DNA from: Astropecten irregularis
Lineage: Eukaryota > Echinodermata > Asteroidea > Paxillosida > Astropectinidae
NCBI GenBank assembly: GCA_963971285.1
Contig: OZ020250.1
Span: 16,166,499-16,230,498 of the forward strand
Direction: 5' to 3'
DNA length: 64,000 bases
How positions within the stretch are numbered: position 1 is the first letter of the stretch; each line of letters begins with the position of its first letter. The position numbers and the translations under genes were made by a program. The notes beneath the pieces are model-generated. The model was not told the DNA's origin. It was given only the letters and a program-made list of their open reading frames with translations, and searched no databases. This document shows, one piece after another, positions 12,398-22,212 of this stretch.

Positions 12398-14038
12398 CTA
12401 AATTTGTACAAACAGACAAAATGCAGAAGTGAGCAACAGAAATGTAGGCGTGTCTATTAAAATAAGAAAAAAGAGTGATGACATCCTAATTTTATTATAA
12501 ACATTGTCTAATCATCCTTCCGAAAAAAGTATTAACTATTACAAATGCAAATACATTAATAAACAAAATGATACAATAAAACAAATACAGCTTATTAAAT
12601 CTATTGACCTAAACCAATTAAACTTCAACCAACTGTATGGACTTTGATACAGTATTTCACTTGGTTACCTTTTGTTGGGGAGGGCCCCAGTACAAAAGGA
12701 TAGAAAAAAGAGATTCGCACTGTTTTTACACCCCGGAAGTGATTCTTATTCGGGGGCGGATCTAGCTTTTTGCTAAGGGGGGGGGGGGGGGAGGGTTTAC
12801 CCCTAGTGAAATTTTGTAGTCAGGCACTGCGTCGAGGGGGGAAGGTGTGGAAGGGGGGTGTCCAACCCAAACAAACCCAGACAAACATTGACTTGCACAC
12901 GTAGTGTATGTACATTGTACACCATGCATGCACACAAGCACACTCACCACACGTTTGCACGGTTGCAATGTTTGTCTGAGATCCAATGTGCTATTTTCAG
13001 CGCAAGAGCGGAGTGCTATTCTGCGGCTAGCACAGCAGAGGCAGTTTTACAGATAGATGGCATGACATGGTACCGTATTTTTACCAAATCACCTATAAAG
13101 GAAACGAGGTGACTGGCCTGTGTACTATTCTACCCACCAGAGGTGGTAATTGGCATATTGCACGCAGCCAATAATTACGGTCCTCACTTCAAAAACGGGG
13201 AAAAAAGACGAAGGAAGGAATTGTGTTCACTCCAATTGCAGCACAGCGGACCCTAGCAACAGAAAGGGGCCATAAATCATCCAAGTGGACAGAAAGGGTC
13301 GGATAAATAGTTCAAAGCAAGCTTTGAGGCAGGACCATTTGCCGACAAAGGCAAGCTCGTGCTGCGCAATGCATGTGCCTCTCCTATTGTGCACGTGCAG
13401 ACGAGTGGAACAAGATTCTGAATTCAGGTAAAAACGCCTGAAATACTTCGTCCTTGCACATGATACTACTATGAATAAAAGGTTCTCCGCAATAAAGAAA
13501 GGGGAGGAAAAAAAGCCATTTATCTGAAATTTTTTAATTATGCTGCCTGAAGGAAAAATTCTTTTTGTTGCATCACATGCTACAGTGTACTTTCCCTATT
13601 CGCTATCTACACTCTGGTTCCACAAGCTTAAATTCTTTGGTGCCCTGAAAAGAAATATGTATGAATCTATGGCTATAGACCTTATTCACAGTGCATCCAT
13701 CCGACAACTCTAAGCACTGCAACCAAACCGAAGCTTGGATCCAAAGTATGCTGGTACCTAGCTGTTCCATTTTTTTAAATGATGTTATCTTTTCCAAAGG
13801 GTATACAAGGAAGGTGACAAGATGGATGCTCCATGAATAGGGTCTATGATGTTGAATTCGAAGTGAGAAATTTCTGTTGAAAAGAAGTTTGAGAAAATTT
13901 GAGAATCTTTCTGCTGTTTTCTTAGTTTGGTTCTGAAATAATGTTAGGGTTAATGGTACCCAAGATGAAGACAAAAGGATGAAATTAGTGATGCCTAGTA
14001 TCAGAAGCTGAACCGAAACTACGAAAACTAAGACTTAC
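12398..14038 (-). other. Semaphorin intron, 1.6 kb
   Basis: Flanked by donor gtaagtct and acceptor acaaatttag. It contains a G15 tract near 12777-12791, preceded by a GGGGGCGGATCTAGCTTTTT stretch that looks like an eroded dispersed repeat end. Otherwise I see no element I can name. Confidence 0.8.
12777..12791 (+). repeat. G15 homopolymer
   Basis: A run of 15 G, extended by GAGGG. It follows GGGGGCGGATCTAGC. Confidence 0.95.
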
Positions 14039-14147
14039 GAAGCTCATTGAAGTGGAAGGGGTAGTCTCCAGAGATGGAACACGTGATGCGGGCCTTCATG
14101 AAGGTCGTCCAGTTGTCCTCTAGAAGAAACTTTCCACCCGTGTCACT
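14039..14147 (-). CDS. Semaphorin-5-like sema-domain exon (36 codons + 1 base)
   Basis: A 109-bp exon, phase 0 in and phase 1 out, acceptor tctaattag, donor gtaagtct. It starts SDTGGKFLLEDNWTTFMKAR and continues ITCSISGDYPFHFNEL. The D-x-G-G-x-x-x-L-x-x-x-W-T-[ST]-F-x-K-[AR]-R-x-x-C motif is the most widely conserved stretch of semaphorins. The residue before W-T-T is Asn here, which creates an N-W-T sequon. Confidence 0.97.
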
Positions 14148-14792
14148 CTAATTAGATAGGAAAATCAAAACAATCATTTCTTAGGGGTGGGGTTTTTTTG
14201 ATGGGAAAAAACAATCTCAGAAATAGCTGTAATATGCTGATGCCAATGACAAAAACTGCACCATGCCAATATGAAAATGAAACGCGCATTTCGATTTTTG
14301 GAATAGGTGCATGCAATTACAGACAACGTATGCGCATTCAATTTTCTGTATAACAGTCATTCATTTCTAAAAACGAAGCTCCTGATTTCATATACAAAGG
14401 TTAGCAATTGTTGTTGCTATTCATTTGAATTCGCTGAGGACAGAATGTGGCATGTAGTTGGGAATTCTAATTCGTTTTTAGTCATACAAATGTAAATCTT
14501 GAGTATTCATTTATGGCAAGTGACCAAACAAAGGTAGCAAGTCTGAACATACAGGAAAATATCAATATAACCGTATCTCAAGCCTATAAACATGTGAAAA
14601 AACTTATGAACAGAAGGAAAGTCCCTAAAATGTAAATAAGTTCAGCTCAGTGTCAATCAAACTATTCGATTTTTTTATACATTTTGACAGATTCCGAACC
14701 TTTTACAGTGACACAATGTTCGAGTGTTATATCACGAACATTTCAGCTAAATCTATTTACCGTGCAAGGACAAGCGTATAGATTCATCTTGC

Positions 14793-15159
14793 TTTAAAGG
14801 TAGTATCATACTTTGGTAGGAAAACCAAAACAGAAATGTTCACAGATTAACGTATACCTTTCTGGGTATGAAGATGGTGGTGGTAGAAACATACCGTTAA
14901 CATTTTTCCGCCTGAAATGGTGTATTTATCCAGAAATCAGTAAAACAACGACCGAAAATCTTTTTGATCTTTTAAAAGATCAAAAATAAAAGAGAAAAGA
15001 CTTGAAAAATACTGTAGCTGTTTTTCCCTGTTCTCTCAAAAAGTGGGCGTTGTATGGGACTAAAATTATCACAGATGACTGTTACTGTATCTGTCTTGAT
15101 ATTTATGCCCATGAATCTGTATTTCTTTGATAAAACCAAAGTATGATATTACTTTTAAA
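14793..15159 (-). mobile_element. Family-B element, copy 1 (reverse)
   Basis: The ends are TTTAAAGGTAGTATCATACT and its near inverse GTATGATATTACTTTTAAA. The interior carries the perfect palindrome at 14961-14986 centred on CTTTTAAAAG. It aligns along its length with the copies at 18811, 35897 and 61579. Confidence 0.88.
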
Positions 15160-15620
15160 GCAATATAGAACACATTACTTTTATATTTAAAAAGAAAATG
15201 GGCATATTCTGATCTGAGGAGACGATGTACAATTTTGGTAATTAATTTACCCTCTTCTGAAAAACAAACTGGCAAAACAACCGAATTGACAAAACCCAAG
15301 CAAAACAAACAAAATGAAAAACATTTCAGGCCGAAATATTTCGAACATTTCTATCATGGTATTCTATGTACAAATATACTACATTTTAGATCAATGTAAA
15401 TCTGCAAAAATTCATGTTTTTGATGTGGTGCGTGCCCAAAAGCTAAATTAAGACAGAATCAAGTGAAGTTGTTTGGTCAAGACTCAAGAGCCAATTTTTG
15501 TTTGAGAGAGAGAAAGGCTTGTTGACTGTGGTGACATTTTCAACTAAATGAAAAGAAAATACGGAGTGCGTTGAGTTAAAAATAGTGTAAATTGTCATAA
15601 TTATACCAACTCGATCTATA

Positions 15621-15682
15621 TTTAAAGGTAATATCATACTTTGGTTTTTATCACAGAAATACAGATTCATAGGCAAAACTAG
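15621..15682 (+). mobile_element. Family-B element, truncated
   Basis: Starts TTTAAAGGTAATATCATACT and runs through CAGAAATACAGATTCATAGGC, read in pieces, then stops matching. The rest of the element is absent. Confidence 0.8.
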
Positions 15683-16049
15683 ATGTGTTTGTTGACAAAC
15701 ACTGAGCTGTTTCGCGTATGTTTTTATTAATAATATGAAAAACAAACATGAACGCAATTGTCCCAGTACAGAGAAATTGCGGTGTTTTAATTGTCGTAAA
15801 CAACTATAAGGAGCGTCGTCACTCGTCCATTAATATACATGTACATACACACGACCATGAGAAACACAGAAATGGCAGAGTCTACTATAGGCCAGCGCGC
15901 AAAGTATTTATGGTTGTGCATGGGCGGTGGAAACAGCAAAATGACTGATTTCCTAGCTCGTCGTACTACGTATACATGTACACAATTGGCCCACTACTAT
16001 GGATAGCCATATCAGCGGTCCAAGAATTTCCAAGGCCCGTGTTTTGTGT

Positions 16050-16770
16050 TATGTTTGACTCTAAATGGCAAAATTAATGATTAAAAAAAATCAATAAAAA
16101 TTCAATCGATGACGTCATCGTGACGTCACTTCACATAAGGGATACAAGTACCATTTCCTACCTACCCATCAAGTTTCATTTCGATCGGATATTCGCTTCT
16201 ATGTGTTTCCGTGAAAAAATGGCAAAATTAATTATTCAAAAATCAATAAAAAATCAGCCGATGACGTCATCGTGACGTCACTTCAGATTTAGGATACTAG
16301 TACCATTCCCTACCTATCCACCAAGTTTCATCACCATCGGATATTCCCTTATATGTGAATCAGAAAATCGGCTTTTTGATGACGTCATCATGACGTCACC
16401 ACTTTTTGGTATTTTGTGGCATATGCCTGTAACATAACAAACATTTTACCGAAAGAATTTCGAAATTGCGATTTGTCGTTCAGGAGATATAAAGAAAAGG
16501 TCCAAAAATTGAATAATTCGTATAAAATCACACGATGACGTCATCGACACGTGACTGCAATTTTTGTCTATAACACGTCCCCATATACCAGCATACCAAG
16601 TTTGAGTTGCATCGGACTTGCCGTTCCGGAGATAAAGAGTTCTAAAATTTGCACTTTTATGATGACGTAATTGTGCACGTGATGACGTCACGATGACGTA
16701 CTTACGCGGGACACTATTCGGGGTGATGGTCTAACTATGTGCCAAGTATAAAGTTGATCGGAATTGGCAT
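16050..16770. repeat. Degenerate tandem block with eight TGACGTCA palindromes
   Basis: Perfect TGACGTCA at 16110, 16121, 16262, 16273, 16380, 16391, 16536 and 16683, plus TGACGTAA and TGACGTAC variants. The units are about 110-150 bp and share ACCAAGTTTCAT, ATCGGATATTC and GATGACGTCATCGTGACGTC. TGACGTCA is the CRE/ATF core. The block looks like an eroded repeat array; enhancer function is not shown. Confidence 0.75.
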
Positions 16771-16825
16771 AATGGTAGAAGTGGCTCTTAGAAAACCCCT
16801 GTGTTATGTCTATGGGAAAAAAGTG

Positions 16826-16880
16826 GAAAAAGAAAAAAAAAAAAAAAAAAAAAAGGAAAAAATAAAAAAAAAAATAACAA
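16826..16880 (+). repeat. Poly-A rich tract
   Basis: AAAG runs followed by a long A tract with scattered G and T. Reading frames here are low-complexity artefacts. Confidence 0.9.
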
Positions 16881-18086
16881 AAACAAAAGCTGTTCCGCCG
16901 CATGCGAAACAGCTAATAAAAAATGACAGTATTTGTGACATGACTGCAATTTAGACAATGACACACACTGCAAAAAGGGTGATAATAACTGTGACCACTA
17001 CAATAAGGACAAAACTGACACACAGGAACAGAAACTACAATACTTTGATGGAATCAGTCAATTTAGTTGCAAAAACAACACAAGCCCTGTTGAAGCCCAA
17101 CAGAAGCCCTAACCCTTATTTAAATAAGGCATGGAGCTAATATTAGCAGATTCCTGACTATTTCTATTAAAGTCATTGAATTATTTCTATTAAAAGCGGT
17201 TATTGCTTCTAAAGTTCTAAGATTTGGTTCATTATCAAACCCACGACAGCAACACTTCGTCATAGATTTGCCATCCTACACAAACTGACTTTGGGCGTGG
17301 TGTGACGGCGTGGGACACATGTAAATGAGTGGCTTTGGTTCCGGGCGAGTCACTGCCCATGTCATTCCCACGCAGATCATGTCATTCCAAGCGATAAACA
17401 AAAGGTTCTGACTCATCCTCATCTCCAACATAGAATCATGTAGTCCCACCTTGACGTACACACCAACACCTCCACCATCAATGCCAAGGACTTGGGGTTT
17501 ATAAGGTGTGTCATGAACAATTGTCTGGTTGCATAGTTTCACGCAAGTATCCCAACCCAAAACAAGAGGGGTTTTGTCTGGATCTCGACACCAAATTATA
17601 CCGAAATACAAAGTTGACAGGTTCAGGAGTTCAGCTTGTTAGAAGGTATATTAGGACCTAAAATCTTTCCACTGTGAGTTTTTTTTTTCAGTATAAAGCT
17701 TGACTAAAGATCAGTCATGTGAACTCAATTTGTACCAAAAAAAAACAACAATAACAAAGTAAAATGGAAATGTCTGAACAAAACCAAACAACAAAGAAAT
17801 GAAGCTACGGTAGGTGGTTTGACGCCAAAACATCCGCTTTAACATGTTTTTGTCTAGAAATAACTTGGAAAGGGATAAATAAAGACCGTGTAGTCGTGCA
17901 CACAGTCCATGGCAGCAATATTGTCGGAGGTTTCGGTGCATGGGTATAACGAGAATATCTGTCCTTTGTGTGAAAATGCAGAGAATGTTTTCTTTTATTG
18001 TGTGTGTGAACGTAGGCTGTGAAATCTTTCAAATTGATTTTCAATTTGAACAAAATATCCTGACCTACACTCCACCTCCCTCCTGG

Positions 18087-18324
18087 AGCCAATTTCATAG
18101 AGCTGCTTAGCACAAAAAAATTGCTTAGCACAAAAATTGCTTGTCCAACAAAACAAACCACCATTGAAAATTCAATTTGATATTCGCAGTCAGCAAATAA
18201 CAGCCAAAGAACAATTGCAAGTGATACACAACACATGAAAATTTGGTTGTTAACCCTGTTTTTATTAAGACTGAAATGTCATGCTTGGCGAATTTTTGTG
18301 CTAAGCAGCTCTATAGAATGGGCC
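18087..18324 (-). mobile_element. Family-A MITE, copy 3, beside the micro-exon
   Basis: A reverse-oriented copy. Left end AGCCAATTTCATAGAGCTGC; right end, inverted, GGCCCATTCTATAGAGC. Flanks are CCTGG (18082-18086) and CCAGG (18325-18329). In the gene's direction it starts 24 nt after the 5' splice site of the 33-bp exon. Confidence 0.9.
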
Positions 18325-18348
18325 CCAGGTTGAGTATGAGCTGCTTAC

Positions 18349-18381
18349 CTTGCATACACGGGCTACTCTTGAATACACCAC
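18349..18381 (-). CDS. Semaphorin-5-like micro-exon (33 bp, 11 codons)
   Basis: A 33-bp phase 0-0 exon between attccccatgcag and gtaagcag. It reads VVYSRVARVCK, exactly the segment missing between NCGK of the previous exon and SDTGGKF of the next. The family motif is [TV]-V-[FY]-S-R-[VA]-A-R-V-C-K-N-D. The Cys pairs in the sema core, so the exon should be constitutive if the protein is to fold. It is separated by 20.4 kb of intron upstream and 4.2 kb downstream. A family-A MITE ends 24 nt inside the downstream intron. Confidence 0.95.
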
Positions 18382-18810
18382 CTGCATGGGGAATACAAAC
18401 AACATTTGATATTGATCAAACAAATGAAAGGGAGACAGGAAGATTCTGTTATAGGGCTTTGACAGTGATACAGTTGGCAGGTTCGATTCCTAATTCGATA
18501 AGAATATCTTCGCTGAATTGGAGTCATAGAAAGATAACAGTACACCTATCCACATTACGAGGGAACACTGGGAGCAATTCCTGCCCCTACCAAATATGCA
18601 ATTTCCATGTCATAGCTCTGATAGCCATGATCACTAGGGAAAAACTATGCAATTAATCATGGTGGCGCTTGTCGTTCAACAGTTTCAGTGCATATCGGTA
18701 GTGATGTGCAGCATAAAATGTCTTGTATTCAAATTGATAGCCTTATGCTTTAGCAATGTGCAAAGAAGCAGAGAATGCTTCAGTGTGGATGCAGACTATG
18801 AAATCTATTA

Positions 18811-19162
18811 TTAAAAGGTAGTATCATACTTTGGTTTTTATCAAAGAATACAGATTCATGGGCAAAAATATCAAGACAGATACAGTAACAGTCATCTGTG
18901 AAAATGTCAGTCCCATACGGTGCCCACTTTTTGAGAAAACAGCCACAGTATTTCTTAAGTCTTTTCTCTTTTATTTTTGATCTTTTAAAAGATCAAAAAT
19001 ATTTTCGGTCATTGTTTTACTAATTTCTGGATAAATACACCATTTCAGGCAGAAAAAAATAACAGTATGTTTCTATCATCACCATCTTTATACCCTGTAA
19101 GTTGTAGGTAAATCTGTGAAGATTTCTGTTTCGGTATGCTGCCAAAGTATGATACTCCTAAA
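18811..19162 (+). mobile_element. Family-B element, copy 2
   Basis: Starts TTAAAAGGTAGTATCATACT and ends AGTATGATACTCCTAAA. Perfect 28-bp palindrome at 18973-19000 (ATTTTTGATCTTTT and its complement). Confidence 0.88.
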
Positions 19163-19764
19163 GCAGAATGCCTATACATAAAAGTGGTGCAAATCCGCAG
19201 TGCATACACAGATGCACAGCCTGAATATTTCTTACTAGCTTACTTACTGACACTTTTGCTTTAAGTAAATCTGAAAGATTTGCTTACTGAACTCTATGGG
19301 ACCGACCTACATACAATTGCAGAATGACAGCGTGATAGCATGTTTAGTATCCAAGTGTCAAAACAATTCAGTCATCAAATGAATTTCCGTGGTAACCATC
19401 TGCTACTGGTTTTTTCCCACACGACATGTATCTCACAGTCACAGATACCTTATACAACTTTGGGATTCTGTGCAAATGCGACCCAATTCCACGACATGAA
19501 TGTCGAAGCAGATTTGTTTGTACTTTCCAATTTTGCTTCAAGAGCGTTTGGTGAAAACTGGTTTATCTATTCATTTTTTGGGTATCACTTGAGGCTATGC
19601 TGTGACAGTACAAGGGCAGCTTTGGGGTGAAAATATCTGGGCTTCCTATTATCCAACAGTTCCATTGTGTTGCAACTTTTAAAATTGTATACACATAACT
19701 CAAGGTCGGTTTTGCGACCTTGTCAAGTTGTGCCTCAACTTCATCGCAAATTATCAATGTATCA

Positions 19765-19902
19765 GGTCAGGTGACAGGTCTCCTGAAGAGGACTAGCGCA
19801 TACTAGTCGAAACGTTGAGACCTAATTACAAGAAGTCCGAACGAAATAGAAGTGCGAAAGTACGAACGATTCTTACATGGTGTTTCCACAAACCGATCCA
19901 CA
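19765..19902. mobile_element. Family-C single module with 13-bp flanking repeat
   Basis: Contains CTCCTGAAGAGGACTAG, CTAGTCGAAACGTTGAGACC, AACGAAATAGAAGTGCG, ACATGGTGTTTCC and AAACCGATCCACA. TATCAATGTATCA occurs immediately on both sides (19752-19764 and 19903-19915). That length fits a target-primed insertion rather than a DNA transposon. Confidence 0.8.
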
Positions 19903-21260
19903 TATCAATGTATCATTCACCAAAACAAATTTTCAAAACTTTTTGGTTAACGATGATTGAAATTCATAAAAGCTTATAGGAAAAGGTCTAGTTGGATTGC
20001 ATTTTTCATGCGGTGTGTGTTTGACATTTGTGTCAACTGTTGTTGAGTCAGACTTTCCTTGTTGATTCCTACATGTATGTACAGATGTTGAATCTGCCAT
20101 ACTAACTATTAACTCACTGACAATGTCCCCTCGGAATAGAAAAGAAACAAAGATTGTTCGCGCAATGATTTACAAGAAAGACACTGCAAAGACCTGGAGT
20201 TCATGTTCTGGTTAACTAAGAGGGTAGTTCAATATCGCCCTAGCCTCCCTCCCTCCCCAACATGTTTTATTACCTACATCTAAAATCCACAAATGATTTG
20301 CCTGGATGCCTGGACTGCCTTGCCCAAGTAGTGTTTGTCTTTCAACAGGACGGCGGGCGTCACGCCCCACAGCAAAGGGGCGGGCCCCTTGGGGAAGGCT
20401 GCGCCCGTAAAACGAACAGTCATAACTTTAAAAAAAGAGGACAGTCCAAGGAAAATGAAAAAAAGAGGTATCCATGGGACATTACCAAGACATGTTTGGA
20501 AACATGTGAGTCAGATTCAGAGTAACAGGTGAAGTTGTAGGGAAGGGGTGGAAGCCTGGAGATGCGATAAGCTTCCTGGAGGTGGAATAAGGGGAGCATG
20601 TCAAGGTGCTATCGGTGAAGGAGAGGGGCTAAGCTGGAGGAAGGTGGAAGGAGCGAGAGTGGGATTGACGTGGGTTGGGGTGGAGTGGAAGGGATACGTC
20701 CGAGAAATATGATGCGGTCAAGGTGTCCAGATATGAGTTACAAATACAATCTCTGTCTCACAAACACAGCACACACAAAAAATGACCTCTAAAACAACAA
20801 AATACACAGGCATCGCGTGCGTAACATCTGAAAGTATGCCAAAAGTCCAGGAAACAGACAAAGTGCTGCTCAGTTGACGTGACCTAGGCTCTCAAAGTTT
20901 TGTGGGAGGCGCGCATTTGCTCCAGACATTGCATTTTTTTTCACAGGGAGGAAGAGCGCAATAACCTTCAGTCGTAAAAATATTATTTCCGATATCTGCG
21001 AAGCTTTTGGCACTGTTATAGGATGTGTGCGTTCCTGCCACCCATCAGAAACAATAAGTATGACAAGATGCACACTCCCTTCCAAGGGCTTCTTAGGGGG
21101 AAATATTTTCTTTGCGCACCTGGGGGCCAATTCCATACGGAAGCTAGGTCTCACACATTTGCAATACACAGTAACCTCTTTGCTCTGCAATCCTGGTGCT
21201 ACTATCTCACAATGCCATGTCATGTACATAATTAGCTTCTCAACTGATTTGTTTGTATAG

Positions 21261-21370
21261 CCTTTTGAGAAAGATGCTGCTAGGATCGAAACTTCAGGCC
21301 CTCCTAAGTCCAAGCATTTTATGCATTTCAGGTCATTATTTCGGTTGGTGAGCAGTTTGCAGCAGTTTAT
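21261..21370 (+). repeat. Family-I repeat fragment, copy 3
   Basis: Reads CCTTTTGAGAAAGATGCTGC, TAGGATCGAAACTTCAGGCC, AAGCATTTTATGCATTTCAG and GAGCAGTTTGCAGCAGTTTA. It matches the other two family-I fragments in order. Confidence 0.55.
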
Positions 21371-22189
21371 TTCTCTTAACCATTCATTTTCTCCTTACTA
21401 GCTTTCTGCCCTAGGTACAATTTCAAGGCTCTGTTAAAAGTGGAATTTGGCACTTACAGTTCACATTCTTTATTTTGTACAAGGTGAGGGCTGAATTTTT
21501 AAACGAGCAAAATCCAATCAAAAGTTGGCCCCAAATTACAACTATTGCGTTACTAGGGCAGCATACACAATTCCATCTGTAACCCCTTTTCCAAATGTCC
21601 TTTATAAACCGTGTTATTGATCAAACTCACAACTGTTATCTACAAATCTGTCTGAATTTTTCAGTTTCGTGGGAACTGAAAAATTAAGTGGGGCATTCTA
21701 ACTTGACATGTGTCTGTTTTTTTAAAACACGAACTCCTAATCTGGGTTTTGTTGTATCAAACTTTCAATCTATCCAAAGTAGTCCTAATGAAATCTCAGA
21801 TTCGTGGGAACAACTCGGAGGAGTACAGACATCGTATATGGGTTCTGACTCGGCTGTAAGCCCAGGGATGGTTGGGTTCAGTTTGATTTGGGGTCGACAG
21901 CCTGTTTTTTCCAGATTCCATCAGAAAATGCCATCAGCACCAGATAAAAAAAAAATCTGATGGCCCCAATACCAACCCACCCTGAAAAAAAAGCGCAAAC
22001 CTTGGGAACCAAAACATGTTTTCCCCAGTTGCTCTGTTACCCTTTGCAACCCATCTGTACCCTCATCACCTCCTCCCAAGCAAATGTTACCCCATTTGGG
22101 TTCCCCATCAAGCACGAAGGAACATTTCTTTCATGAATGAGGAAGGTTAATCTTGATTCTTTATTCCGTGGTATCCGAAACATGAATGT

Positions 22190-22212
22190 GTGGGCTTGGG
22201 TGCCAAGCCCAC
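22190..22212 (+). other. Perfect 10-bp hairpin
   Basis: GTGGGCTTGG, a GTG loop, then CCAAGCCCAC. It lies in the only GC-rich part of this stretch of the 20-kb intron. Confidence 0.7.

Larger units (their letters stand above)
14148..18348 (-). other. Semaphorin intron, 4.2 kb
   Basis: Contains one full and one truncated family-B element, the TGACGTCA-rich block at 16050-16770, a poly-A tract at 16826-16880 and a family-A MITE directly beside the micro-exon donor. 17000-18080 shows nothing I can classify. Confidence 0.8.

Noticed and set aside
16688..16973. Overlapping Phe-rich and Lys-rich frames
   Set aside because: Translation of a poly-A/T tract only.
18243..18656. 137-codon plus-strand frame
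   Set aside because: It spans a MITE end and lies antisense over the semaphorin micro-exon, with no motif.
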